Positions 1 through 9,100 of a DNA stretch of 64,000 nucleotides are shown here, piece after piece; the stretch's first letter is position 1, and each line of letters opens with the position of its first letter. A model generated the notes under the pieces. That model did no database searches, was not told the origin of the DNA, and worked only from the letters and a program-made list of their open reading frames with translations. Origin of the DNA: Desulfovibrio sp. JC022. GTDB lineage: Bacteria; Desulfobacterota; Desulfovibrionia; Desulfovibrionales; Desulfovibrionaceae. The stretch lies in NCBI RefSeq assembly GCF_010470665.1, contig NZ_VOPZ01000005.1:62001-126000 (forward strand). Reading direction: 5' to 3'. The translations under genes and the position numbers were made by a program.

Positions 1-2
1 AG

Positions 3-638
3 ACCCTGCGCCATGTCTGGACCACCACCAAGAAAGATGCTCCGGTCCCGACCACCTTTATGGATCAGCTCAAATCCCGCCAGAACGGCGTATTGCAGGT
101 CCATCCTGAATTCCATCGCAATGCCCGTCAGATGGGCGATACTGAAATAATCTCATCCGAAGAGTTGATCGAGGAATGCCTGACTATTGAGCAGTCGCTT
201 CCGGCTCCGTTTACCGTATTCATCCACGGCGATTTCAACTGCAACAACGTGGTTTACAGCAATGATGACGAAAGGGTCAGGTTCATTGACCTGCACCGCT
301 CCCGCGATTTCGACTACATACAGGATCTCTCGGTTTTCCTTGTTTCCGGCTTCCGCATGCCTGTTTTCGAACGGCCCATCAGGAACAAAATCAACGCGGT
401 AATTTCCCGCATGTACAGCTTTACAGAAGAATTCGCCCAGGAAAACAACGATGAAACATGGCAGGCCCGTCTGGCACTGGCACTGGCCCGTTCTTTCTAC
501 ACATCCACCCGTTTCGAATTCAATTACACCTTTGCCAAGGAAATGTTCAACCGATCCATGTTCCTGCTGGAAAAGGTTCACCGCTACAACGGAAATTGGG
601 ACCATTTCATCCTGCCGGAAGATATCCTCCATTACTAA
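3..638 (+). CDS. APH-family phosphotransferase, 5' end outside window
   Basis: The reading frame is open from the first bases of the window, so the N-terminus is missing; an internal ATG at 60 is not a convincing start because the frame continues upstream. The visible part holds the two hallmark motifs of aminoglycoside phosphotransferase/choline kinase-like enzymes: the catalytic loop HGDFNCNN and, about 25 residues later, the metal-binding IDLHRSRDFD. The family transfers phosphate from ATP to small-molecule hydroxyls or proteins. It sits 21 bp upstream of the ATP-grasp gene and is probably the first visible member of the same operon, which suggests a role in the GAK system rather than antibiotic resistance. 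The substrate cannot be read from the sequence. Confidence 0.75.
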   Translation, partial: TLRHVWTTTKKDAPVPTTFMDQLKSRQNGVLQVHPEFHRNARQMGDTEIISSEELIEECLTIEQSLPAPFTVFIHGDFNCNNVVYSNDDERVRFIDLHRSRDFDYIQDLSVFLVSGFRMPVFERPIRNKINAVISRMYSFTEEFAQENNDETWQARLALALARSFYTSTRFEFNYTFAKEMFNRSMFLLEKVHRYNGNWDHFILPEDILHY

Positions 639-659
639 AAAGCAATAAAGGTGCTGACT

Positions 660-1535
660 ATGAAAATAGGCGTAATAGGACTCAAGGGCGCGTGGTCGTC
701 CGAACAACTTGCCAGAGCAGTTGCCGAGAAAACAGGCCGGGAAACACAGATTTTTGAAATGCAGGATGTGCGGCTTGATCTGCCTTCCGGGCGGGCTACG
801 GTGGAGGGATACGACCTCTCCACTTTTGATGCGCTGGTCATAAAAAAAATCGGCAAGCAGTACTCACCGGATCTTCTGGACCGTCTGGAAATGCTGCGCC
901 TGCTTGAAGGGCGCGGGGTACAGATTTTCTCCTCCCCCTACTCCATCCTGCGCGTGCTGGACCGGCTCACCTGCACCATCTCCCTGCAACTGGGCGATAT
1001 CCCCATGCCTCCCACCACCATTACCGAAGATGTGGACCATGCCCTCGCCGCAGTGGAAGAATACGGCGAAGCTGTTTTCAAGCCCCTGTACAGCACCAAG
1101 GCCCGAGGCATGTTTGTACTCAAACCCGGCCCGGACGCCCGTAAGACCATTGAGAATTACCATAAGGATTACAGCACCATGTACATCCAAAAGACCATAG
1201 ACCTCAATGACAGCGACCTCGGCATTGTCTTTCTCGGCGGGAAGTATCTGACCACCTACGCCCGCTGCAAGACGACTGATTCATGGAACACCACCACAGT
1301 AAACGGCGGCAAATACGCCCCCATAGACCCCCCGCAGGAAATTATTGACCTCGCCCAGAAAGCGCAGGCCATCTTCAACCTCGATTTCACCTGTGTGGAC
1401 GTGGCTATCACCCCTGAAGGACCCTATATTTTTGAAGTCTCTGCTTTCGGCGGCTTTCGCGGCCTGCTTGATGCGCGAGGTATTGATGCTGCTGCCCATT
1501 ACGTAGACTATGTCATTAAGAAGGTGAAAGGATAA
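660..1535 (+). CDS. ATP-grasp ligase, GAK-system type
   Basis: A 291-aa RimK-like ATP-grasp protein. ATP-grasp enzymes activate a carboxylate as acyl phosphate and join it to an amine or thiol. Visible elements are an N-terminal pre-ATP-grasp half (MKIGVIGLKG), the ATP-binding stretch around VFKPLYSTKARGM, YIQKTIDL, and the C-terminal metal-binding region CVDVAITPEGPYIFEVSAFGGF. The metal-ligand Asn of the usual ExN signature reads Ser here (FEVS). An upstream GTG at 651 is possible, but the AAAGGTG Shine-Dalgarno is better placed for ATG 660. The stop overlaps the next start by one base (TAATG), so translational coupling with the kinase gene is likely. From memory, TIGRFAMs/NCBI name this arrangement 'GAK system ATP-grasp enzyme'; the reaction is unknown. 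Confidence 0.8.
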   Translation: MKIGVIGLKGAWSSEQLARAVAEKTGRETQIFEMQDVRLDLPSGRATVEGYDLSTFDALVIKKIGKQYSPDLLDRLEMLRLLEGRGVQIFSSPYSILRVLDRLTCTISLQLGDIPMPPTTITEDVDHALAAVEEYGEAVFKPLYSTKARGMFVLKPGPDARKTIENYHKDYSTMYIQKTIDLNDSDLGIVFLGGKYLTTYARCKTTDSWNTTTVNGGKYAPIDPPQEIIDLAQKAQAIFNLDFTCVDVAITPEGPYIFEVSAFGGFRGLLDARGIDAAAHYVDYVIKKVKG

Positions 1536-2623
1536 TGGAGCAAAGCACTATCACCAGATCCGCAATTGTTGAAAAATTCCGCAATAAATTTTCTGCAAAC
1601 GAGTCCCTGTTCATTAACTTCTGCGGCTGTGTAATTGAAACAAGAGTCAACAATTCCAAGCTACTGTCCAACCTGAAAAACTACTTCAAAGAATTTCTGG
1701 TAAACGCCCATAAAGGCGACATCCTGATTACCGCCCACGAGTGTCCCAAGGCGGACCTCGGCCTGAAATATACCGTAAAACAACCGGAACCGGGCAAGAG
1801 CAAAATCAAAGAAGAATTTCACAATCTTCCCGATGGTCGCGTGGTTTACAAAAGACTGACCGGAATGATCTTCGTTTTCGGCGGGAAAGATAATATTGCC
1901 ATCGGCCCCTGCATTGAAAACTCCAATCAGCTCATCAACTTCATCAACAACCGATTCATCGAATACAAAATAAACAAGGGCTGTTTTCTCGGGCACGCCG
2001 CAGGTGTTATCCAGAATGGTCGGGGCATCGCTCTGGCTGGTTTTTCCGGCATGGGTAAATCCACCCTCGCCCTGCACCTGATGAGCCGGGGCACAACTTT
2101 TGTCAGCAATGACCGGATCATGGCTGAAGACAGCGATGGTTACCTGACGATGTACGGGGTGGCCAAACAGCCACGCATCAACCCCGGAACAGCACTGAAC
2201 AACCCGGACCTATCCTGCATCGTGGCCCCGGAAGATAAGAAAAAATTCCTTGCCATGCCCAAGGAAGAACTCTGGGAACTTGAGCACAAGTACGATGCCC
2301 TCATTGACGAATGTTACGGTAAAAATAAATTTAAACTCAAAGCCTCCATGAACGCGCTGTTCATTCTCAACTGGACCCGCGATAATTCTGATATCGTCAT
2401 CAAGAAAGTAGATCCCAAAGAGCGCAAGGACCTGCTTCCCGCATTTATGAAAGAGCCGGGGCTTTTTTATCTCCCGGATTCTCCAGAAAAAGAAAGGGCT
2501 CCAAGTGTTGACGCCTATGCTGATTTTCTGTCAAAGACAACTCTCGTTGAAATCAGCGGCGGCGTGGATTTTGATAAAGCCGCCGATGCCTGCCTCAAAT
2601 TTATGAAAAAAGGCAGTATATAA
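1535..2623 (+). CDS. HprK-related kinase (GAK system kinase B type)
   Basis: A 362-aa protein with the P-loop GFSGMGKST at about residues 168-176 followed by a region (FVSNDRIMAE) like the post-P-loop DDR segment of HPr kinase/phosphorylase. HprK phosphorylates a serine of HPr; members of this divergent branch are not known to act on HPr and usually occur with ATP-grasp and CofD-like genes. The first 150 residues have no clear match. The start overlaps the stop of the upstream gene by one base, and the next gene follows after 20 bp, so the three are one transcript. The substrate could be a protein or peptide encoded upstream of this window. Family assignment is good; function is inference. 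Confidence 0.78.
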   Translation: MEQSTITRSAIVEKFRNKFSANESLFINFCGCVIETRVNNSKLLSNLKNYFKEFLVNAHKGDILITAHECPKADLGLKYTVKQPEPGKSKIKEEFHNLPDGRVVYKRLTGMIFVFGGKDNIAIGPCIENSNQLINFINNRFIEYKINKGCFLGHAAGVIQNGRGIALAGFSGMGKSTLALHLMSRGTTFVSNDRIMAEDSDGYLTMYGVAKQPRINPGTALNNPDLSCIVAPEDKKKFLAMPKEELWELEHKYDALIDECYGKNKFKLKASMNALFILNWTRDNSDIVIKKVDPKERKDLLPAFMKEPGLFYLPDSPEKERAPSVDAYADFLSKTTLVEISGGVDFDKAADACLKFMKKGSI

Positions 2624-2643
2624 ATACAACTTTCAGGAAGATA

Positions 2644-3831
2644 ATGCGCATCAAAATAGAACGTGAAGTCAGGGTACCGGACCCGATTAAACTGGAACGC
2701 TACAGAAGAACCCCGGACCTCGGCCCCCGCATACTCTTTTTCAGCGGCGGAACCGCGCTAAAGAAGACTTCCTCAGTGCTCACCCAGTACACTCACAACT
2801 CCATACACATCATCACCCCCTTTGATTCCGGGGGCAGTTCTGCGGTTATCCGCAACCAGTTCAAAATGCTGGCAGTGGGTGACATCCGTAACAGGCTCAT
2901 GGCTCTTGCGGACCAGTCCGTGCTGGGCAACCCTGAGATATACAAACTTTTTGCCTACCGTTTGCCCGACGATGCAGATGAAGGTGAACTGCGCACTGAA
3001 TTTGAAGAAATGATGGAATGTAAACATCCTCTGGTACGGGATATCCCGGCCCCCATGCGAAAAATAATCCGCAACCATTTCATCAAATTCGCAGACATCA
3101 TGGATGATTTTAACCTGCGCGGAGCCAGTGTCGGTAATATCATCCTCACTGCCGGTTATATCAGCAACCGCCGCCACATTGACCCGGTACTCTATATTTT
3201 TTCCAAGCTGGTTGAGGTGCGTGGCATAGTGCGCCCCACCGTAAATATGGACATTCATCTGGCTGCGGAACTTGAGGACGGAACTTTCGTGGTCGGTCAA
3301 CACCTGCTTACCGGCAAAGAAGCCTCGCCCATCGGATCAGGCATTAAAAAATTATGGCTGGCCGAAAAACTTGGCGACTCCACCCCATGTTCAGTACCTA
3401 TCCGCAATAGAATGAAAAAACTGATCAAAAGTGCTGAACTTATTTGTTATCCGCTGGGAAGTTTTTATTCCAGTGTGGTAGCCAACCTGTTACCCGAAGG
3501 TATCGGAAATGCCATCAGCGACAGCAGATGCCCTAAAGTTTTCACTCCCAACACCGGAACCGATCCGGAACTGAAAGGACATTCACTGACCGACCAGATT
3601 AACAAACTCCTCTATTATCTGCGCAAGGATGACCCGGAAAACATATCCATAAAAGATGTCCTTAACTTTGTCCTTGTGGACTCGGTCAATGGAATCTATC
3701 CCGGCGGTGTTGATAAAAATGAGATAAACAAGCTCGGTATTCAGGTCATTGACTGCGAACTCGTCAGCAATGAAAGCACTCCCTATCTGGACCCGCACCT
3801 TCTCTCGCAAGCCTTGCTTTCACTGGCCTGA
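2644..3831 (+). CDS. CofD-like protein, GAK system
   Basis: A 395-aa protein of the CofD/YvcK superfamily. CofD transfers a lactyl phosphate group in coenzyme F420 synthesis; YvcK binds UDP-sugars and affects cell shape. The N-terminus carries FFSGGTAL and then PFDSGGSSAVIR and AVGDIRNRL, the nucleotide/phosphate-binding signatures of the fold; NTGTDPEL near residue 305 is another conserved block. An AGGA ribosome-binding site lies just upstream of ATG 2644. No other F420 biosynthesis genes are near, so F420 synthesis is not supported. A paralogue lies at 10772-11908 in the opposite orientation. It ends the visible GAK operon. Confidence 0.8.
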   Translation: MRIKIEREVRVPDPIKLERYRRTPDLGPRILFFSGGTALKKTSSVLTQYTHNSIHIITPFDSGGSSAVIRNQFKMLAVGDIRNRLMALADQSVLGNPEIYKLFAYRLPDDADEGELRTEFEEMMECKHPLVRDIPAPMRKIIRNHFIKFADIMDDFNLRGASVGNIILTAGYISNRRHIDPVLYIFSKLVEVRGIVRPTVNMDIHLAAELEDGTFVVGQHLLTGKEASPIGSGIKKLWLAEKLGDSTPCSVPIRNRMKKLIKSAELICYPLGSFYSSVVANLLPEGIGNAISDSRCPKVFTPNTGTDPELKGHSLTDQINKLLYYLRKDDPENISIKDVLNFVLVDSVNGIYPGGVDKNEINKLGIQVIDCELVSNESTPYLDPHLLSQALLSLA

Positions 3832-3863
3832 TAAGTGGGACACATTGACTTTCGAACATTTCC

Positions 3864-3896
3864 CCTTACCTATTAAGTAGGAAGGTACGTGTTTTT
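3864..3896 (+). terminator. Possible terminator of the GAK operon
   Basis: A short imperfect stem, CCTTACCTA against TAGGAAGG with one bulged base, lies 33 bp after the CofD-like stop and is followed within 10 bases by a run of five T. Weak stem, so only a moderate call. Confidence 0.4.
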
Positions 3897-3935
3897 ACTA
3901 AGCCCAACTTAATTGCTCAGCCGCAGGAGGGTCAA

Positions 3936-4472
3936 ATGAAGTTCACAACAATAAAGACTTTATTTGTCATTGTTCTGGCGGCTGCAATGCTTATTTTTGC
4001 AACCGTCGCCCACGGGTCCAGCTTCAGGTTTGTACTGGAAAATAATGGAGACACATGGAAACTCGGCAATAACAATTATCTAGGCTCAATCGGATTCAAA
4101 GATCTGCAAGCAACCGCGACCATCAGCATAGCCGACATTGACTCTCACATAGACGAAGGAACTACTGTACGCTTCTACGCGGGTAAAGGAATGCAGGGAT
4201 TCAATGAATACACCCCGCTGACTGCTGACTCTGCCTTCGACTACGCCTCACTTGCCGGAAAGCAGACCATTGAAAATGCTTTCTACGTCGAATTCGAACC
4301 CAAGAAAATTCGTTTCGCTCACTTCGAATATGAAGGCCATAAGAACCTGCACGGCAATGGGAAAATGGGTTTCCTTGACTCTGTTCCTGCACCAGTACCC
4401 ATTCCTGCCACATGGATGCTCATAGCAGCCGGACTGCTGCTCACTGCCGGAGCTAAGCGACTCTTCTCATGA
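3936..4472 (+). CDS. Exported protein with PEP-CTERM/VPLPA-type sorting tail
   Basis: A 178-aa protein with an N-terminal signal peptide (hydrophobic VIVLAAAMLIFATVA, likely cleavage after VAHG or nearby) and a C-terminal tail made of a proline-rich VPAPVPIPATWML box, a hydrophobic helix (LIAAGLLLTAG) and a basic end (AKRLFS). This three-part tail is the layout of exosortase/PEP-CTERM substrates, closest to the VPLPA subtype. The middle is beta-rich with no family recognised. A strong ribosome-binding site (AGGAGG) precedes ATG 3936. It has its own 100-bp upstream region and probably its own promoter. No exosortase gene is in the window, so the processing enzyme must be elsewhere if the reading is right. 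Confidence 0.6.
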   Translation: MKFTTIKTLFVIVLAAAMLIFATVAHGSSFRFVLENNGDTWKLGNNNYLGSIGFKDLQATATISIADIDSHIDEGTTVRFYAGKGMQGFNEYTPLTADSAFDYASLAGKQTIENAFYVEFEPKKIRFAHFEYEGHKNLHGNGKMGFLDSVPAPVPIPATWMLIAAGLLLTAGAKRLFS

Positions 4473-4480
4473 GACAACCA

Positions 4481-4503
4481 AGCCCCGACTGAAAAGCCGG
4501 GGC
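4481..4503 (+). terminator. Hairpin downstream of the sorting-tail protein
   Basis: AGCCCCG pairs with CGGGGCT around a short inner stem CT/AG and a GAAA loop. No clean T-run follows, so termination is likely but not certain. Confidence 0.5.
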
Positions 4504-4584
4504 TCTCTCATGCTCTGGTCAAAATACAAACAATGCTTACCTTTTCACGACAACCTGATTCATCCCCCAAACACAGGACACAAA

Positions 4585-5448
4585 ATGTTACCAGTTATAA
4601 TTGATGCCAAGCTCTGCAAAAAGGATGAGCTTTGTGTACACGAATGTCCCCTCTCAGTGCTGACCGTAGAAGAGAAAGGGCTGATTCCCACGGTCCATCC
4701 CAAGAAAACCAATTACTGTATAAACTGCGGTCATTGCATGGCCGTCTGCCCCACAGGGGCCATCACCCTGACCGCATTTGATGGACAACAGGCAACTCCC
4801 TTCAGCAAAGAAGAACTGCCTGATTCCGCCGCAGTTGAAACATTGATTAAAACCCGACGCTCTGTGCGTAAATTCAAAAAGAAAAATATCAGCGTGCAGG
4901 AAATCGGCGAACTGATCCACATATCAGCCTACTCCCCTTCAGGACACAATGCCCAGCCGGTTTCATGGACTGTTCTTGATACCCCGGAAAAGGTTTATGA
5001 GCTGGGCAAAGTTGTGGTCGAATGGATGGAAGAAATGGTGAAGCAGAAGAACCCGCTGGCGGAGAAACTGTTCCTCGCCGGATTGGTCAATGCCTGGAAA
5101 AAAGGGAATGATGCTATATGCCGCAACGCTCCTGCAATTGCAGTTGCTTGGGCACCCAAGCTGGGCATCACCCCGCAGGCAGATACGATAATTGCCACCA
5201 ACACTCTTGAACTTGCAGCCCATGCCAAGGGTTACGGCACCTGCTGGGCCGGGTATGTAATTCTGGCTGCGGCATACAGCACAAAGGTACTGCGCCATCT
5301 AGATATCCCGGAAGAACACATGGCTCACGGAGCATTGTTCCTCGGACATCCGGCAGTTAGATACCGCAGCATTCCACCCCGGCATGAAGCTGTTGCAAAA
5401 GAGCAGGACGGGAAATTCATATTCCACGCCCGCCCGAATACACATTAA
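4585..5448 (+). CDS. Nitroreductase with N-terminal ferredoxin domain
   Basis: A 287-aa fusion: residues 1-65 hold two [4Fe-4S] motifs (LCKKDELCVHECP and CINCGHCMAVCP), and from about residue 90 a nitroreductase/FMN-binding domain (TRRSVRKFKKKNIS, then YSPSGHNAQP, and GYGTCWAGY). Such proteins reduce nitro compounds or quinone-like substrates with FMN, with electrons arriving through the ferredoxin module; they are common in anaerobes. The frame is open upstream to 4510, but the family starts at MLPVIIDAKLC, hence ATG 4585. The gene stands alone between two hairpins. The natural substrate is unknown. Confidence 0.88.
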   Translation: MLPVIIDAKLCKKDELCVHECPLSVLTVEEKGLIPTVHPKKTNYCINCGHCMAVCPTGAITLTAFDGQQATPFSKEELPDSAAVETLIKTRRSVRKFKKKNISVQEIGELIHISAYSPSGHNAQPVSWTVLDTPEKVYELGKVVVEWMEEMVKQKNPLAEKLFLAGLVNAWKKGNDAICRNAPAIAVAWAPKLGITPQADTIIATNTLELAAHAKGYGTCWAGYVILAAAYSTKVLRHLDIPEEHMAHGALFLGHPAVRYRSIPPRHEAVAKEQDGKFIFHARPNTH

Positions 5449-5488
5449 AAATTACCCCCATCTTTCATGAAAGATGGGGGTAATTTTT
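5447..5488. terminator. Bidirectional terminator
   Basis: A near-perfect inverted repeat (AAAAATTACCCCCATCTTTC and its complement) with A-run on one side and T-run on the other lies between convergent genes and can serve both. The stop codon of the minus-strand gene lies in its T-run. Confidence 0.85.
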
Positions 5489-5987
5489 ACTTTTCATCAC
5501 TGACCCGCTTACCGGGTTTAAAGGCCGTGCGTAAAAACTTGGGAGTAAAAATCCGGAAAGGATTGCGGACCAGCATGTCCGGCATGACGTGGTACCAGCG
5601 GTAGCCCAGACGATGATATACCTTTTTAGCCAAGCACCCGTATCCGGCCTGCCGGGCGGCCCAAAGCGCAGCATCGCGCTGGCACCGTGAAGTTGCCACG
5701 GCTTTGAAAATTTTATCGCTGTACCCTTTATCAACCAGCATTTTGCGAATGCGCAGATATTCCCGGTAACGGCTGATAATATCCGCCACGGAAAAAAAAG
5801 CTCCGGTCACCCAGCTCATGGCAATAGCTGCCGAGGTAATGAACCCCCAGCTGTGCCCGTCTCGATAAAACTCCGCGGCAAGCCACGCAAGAGTCACGAC
5901 CATACCGATGCAAAGTCCCAGAACAAAATGGGGTAAAGGGGCCACACGTATATAATTATATTTTTTCTGTGCAAGAGCCTTTAACAT
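5487..5987 (-). CDS. Hypothetical small membrane protein
   Basis: 166 aa, family not recognised. The N-terminal half has two likely transmembrane helices (FVLGLCIGMVVTLAWLAA and FITSAAIAMSWVTGAFFSV), followed by a basic, cytoplasmic-looking C-terminus rich in Arg, Lys and Tyr. The ribosome-binding site is weak (GGCGAG). It has its own upstream region of over 170 bp shared with nothing else, so it is likely monocistronic. The stop codon overlaps the T-run of the bidirectional terminator. Coding is supported by codon pattern and membrane topology only. Confidence 0.55.
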   Translation of the reverse strand: MLKALAQKKYNYIRVAPLPHFVLGLCIGMVVTLAWLAAEFYRDGHSWGFITSAAIAMSWVTGAFFSVADIISRYREYLRIRKMLVDKGYSDKIFKAVATSRCQRDAALWAARQAGYGCLAKKVYHRLGYRWYHVMPDMLVRNPFRIFTPKFLRTAFKPGKRVSDEK

Positions 5988-6160
5988 TACAACTCGCCTG
6001 CAAAGCGGATAACTATTTTTTCATACGCCACGACTAGGGAATTACCATTGTAATGAAAACCGTTCAAGAAATATCGGCTCCTTTGGCAACAGTCTCAACC
6101 AACTGAATAAATATACTTTTCTTAAATACAAAGGTGCACCCAGATATTTTTATTATCCGG

Positions 6161-9100
6161 CTAAGCAGTAACAACCCCGGCAAGCTCAGCCAGCAGATCA
6201 TCCACATTGAAAGGCTTGGTGATCCGGGAATCCATACCGCTCTCAATACATTTTTCCATGAAATCATCACCCACATTAGCAGTAAGGGCCACAATCCTGA
6301 CTGGGGAATGAGTTTTGCGAATTGCACGAGCGGCTTCAAAACCATCCAGAACCGGCATTTGTATGTCCATGAAAATTATATCAAAATCATCTGAATCAAT
6401 GAAAGTATCCACAGCATCTTTGCCGTTTTCCACCATCACATAATTTTCAAGACCGTTCTTCTCGAAAACCTTACGAAGAAGGATGCGATTCATTTTACTG
6501 TCTTCAGCCACCAGCACTTTTATGCCGGAATAATCTACAGCAACAGACTTTTCTTCCGAACTGCCCTGAACTTCCTGCGCCTGACGATGCTCGGTGCAAA
6601 CTCCCACAGGCAGAACAAAAGAAAACAAAGCACCGCCCTGCTCATTGTTACGCGCGGACAGTTCCCCGCCCAGATGCTTTACCAATTTATAACAAATAGC
6701 CAGACCAAGCCCTGTTCCACCATATTTTCTGGTAATAGTCGGATCAGCCTGCACAAAGGATTCAAAAAGAGATTCTATTGCTTCTTCCGGCAATCCTATT
6801 CCTGTATCGACAACTTCAAAAAGAAGATGAATTTTCTCGCTGCCGGAGGACTGGTGCTGCGGTCTGCACCGCAAGGTAACAGCACCTTCATCAGTGAATT
6901 TGACTCCGTTTCCCAGCAGGTTAACAAGCACCTGCCGTAACCTGAGACTGTCCACCTGTACACAGTCAGGCACATTCTCCGCCTCAAGCTCAACCTTAAG
7001 GGGCTTGTTCATGGCACCGATATCCACAACATCCCTCATTTCCCGCAGAAAAGCCGGAAGATCAATATTTTCTTCATTCAGCTCCATGTGCACGGAATCA
7101 AGCTTTGAATAATCAAGGATATCGTTAACAATAACCAGCAGACTATCCACAGAGGACTTGATCAACCGCAGATTCTCCTGCTGTTCCGTGGTCAATTCGG
7201 AACGCTGGAGCAATTGAACCATCCCCTTTACCGCATTCATGGGGGTTCTGAATTCGTGAGTCATGTTTGCCAGAAACCTGCCCTTGGCCTCATTGGCTTC
7301 CTGCGCTTCTTCCCTGCTGAACCTCAATTCTTTCTCAACCCTTTTCAGCTCGGAAATATCTTCAACCGCAACAAGAACCCGTTCCCAAGAATCCTCACAT
7401 CCCGGCACAATGATCAGGTTAAGAATAAATGACTGTTCCTTACCATCAAGACGAAGAAAACTGAATTCACTACGATGTCTATCTGCCCCTTGAAGAAAAT
7501 CGAGGAAAACCGTGCGGTACACCCGCCATGAATGGTGGGTAACATAAGGCAAAAATCCATCCCTGATCAGCTGCTCCCGGGAATCTGCCCCGAAAAATTC
7601 AATGGTGCGGTTATTAGTGTCAATTATCCTGATCAATTTGGCGCAACGGCATACAGATTTATAATCAGACAGCCGATCCTCACGGATAACCGGTATCATG
7701 TCAGGACCATAAGAGTCGAAAAGATTTTTAAGCGGGCTCATGTCCAGCTCCCAAAGAGCCACCGGGGAATTCTCAAAAAGAGAGCGGAACCGCCACTCAC
7801 TTTTCTGCTGTTCTGCTTCTGCTTTTTTACGGCCGGTAATGTCTATGACAAATCCCTCCACGTAAGAGGACATCCCCAGCTCGGATTCAACATACCTCAG
7901 TTCCCTTGAGGTCCAGACCCTGCCGCCATCCTTACGATGACACTCAACTTCATATGAAGCCACCTGCCCGGAAAGACGCAGCATCTGAACCCCCCGCTCC
8001 CAGTCCTCGCTGCATACATAAATCTGGTCACCAATGCTGGAAACCTCTGAAATCAAATCATCTGCGCCCTCATAGCCGTACAACTCGGCCAGAGAGTTAT
8101 TGGCAGTAATATACCTTCCCTCAGGAGTGGCTTGGAAAATTCCCATAGGGGCATTATCAAAAATATCGCGAAACTTTATCTCCGCTCTTCTGCGCAGGGC
8201 ATCAGCAAGATGACGGTTTTTGACCTCCTGCTCCACCTTCTCCTTCTGCCTGTTTACTTCCTCTACCCGCCTGTCGGCCTCATACATCCGGGCTTCATAA
8301 ATTTTACGGCCGAGCACTCCCCGGACCAACCAGAAACAACCGAATGATATCAAAAGGAAAATAAATACCGACAGCAGAAACTGCATTCTGATACTTAGGA
8401 AACCGAAGAGTTTTTGCTCTTCCACCAGACTGATTACACTGAGTGAAGTCCCCTGAACCGGGGATGATATTGCCAGATAGTCAACTTTCCGGCCTGACTT
8501 GCCTGCTTCAAGCACGGTCAGGCCGTCCCATTCATGAAGAACATCCATCAGCAGAAGCTCGCCGCTCTGATGCGCCGAGACATCCGAAACCGCAACAACA
8601 GTACTGCCCACACGCAGAAAATCTGTTCCCACAGAAGGGGATATCGTCATAAACCGCAAACTGCGGTACAAGCTGTCTATTTTTGTCCAGCCGACAACAG
8701 AACCCTTCACTCCCAATGAAGCATCCACGGGAACGCTAACAACAATGGACAACTCTCCGCCGTATTCTCCAGCAAAAAAAGCCGGAGAACCGTGCCTGAC
8801 CCTGAACTGCGCAACCTCATGATTATCCTCAGCAAGAGTACATTCCGTGTCGGAATCCAGCAGCACGTCTCCCTCTTCATCAAGCACAGCAATTCTGGAA
8901 AAAACAAGCTCGTCACCAACAGTATGCTGGGCAAGATTACGGTGGAGCAGGGAGCACACATCCCCCACCAGTTCAGATGATTTTGCCACTGCATCAGGCC
9001 CGCGCAGCTCCAGTGCGCTGATCAACGAACGGACAGGCACGCTGGCAGCCACACTGCCCAGCTCGGAAACTCTTTTGGAAAAATAAAAACTGACCGCCAT

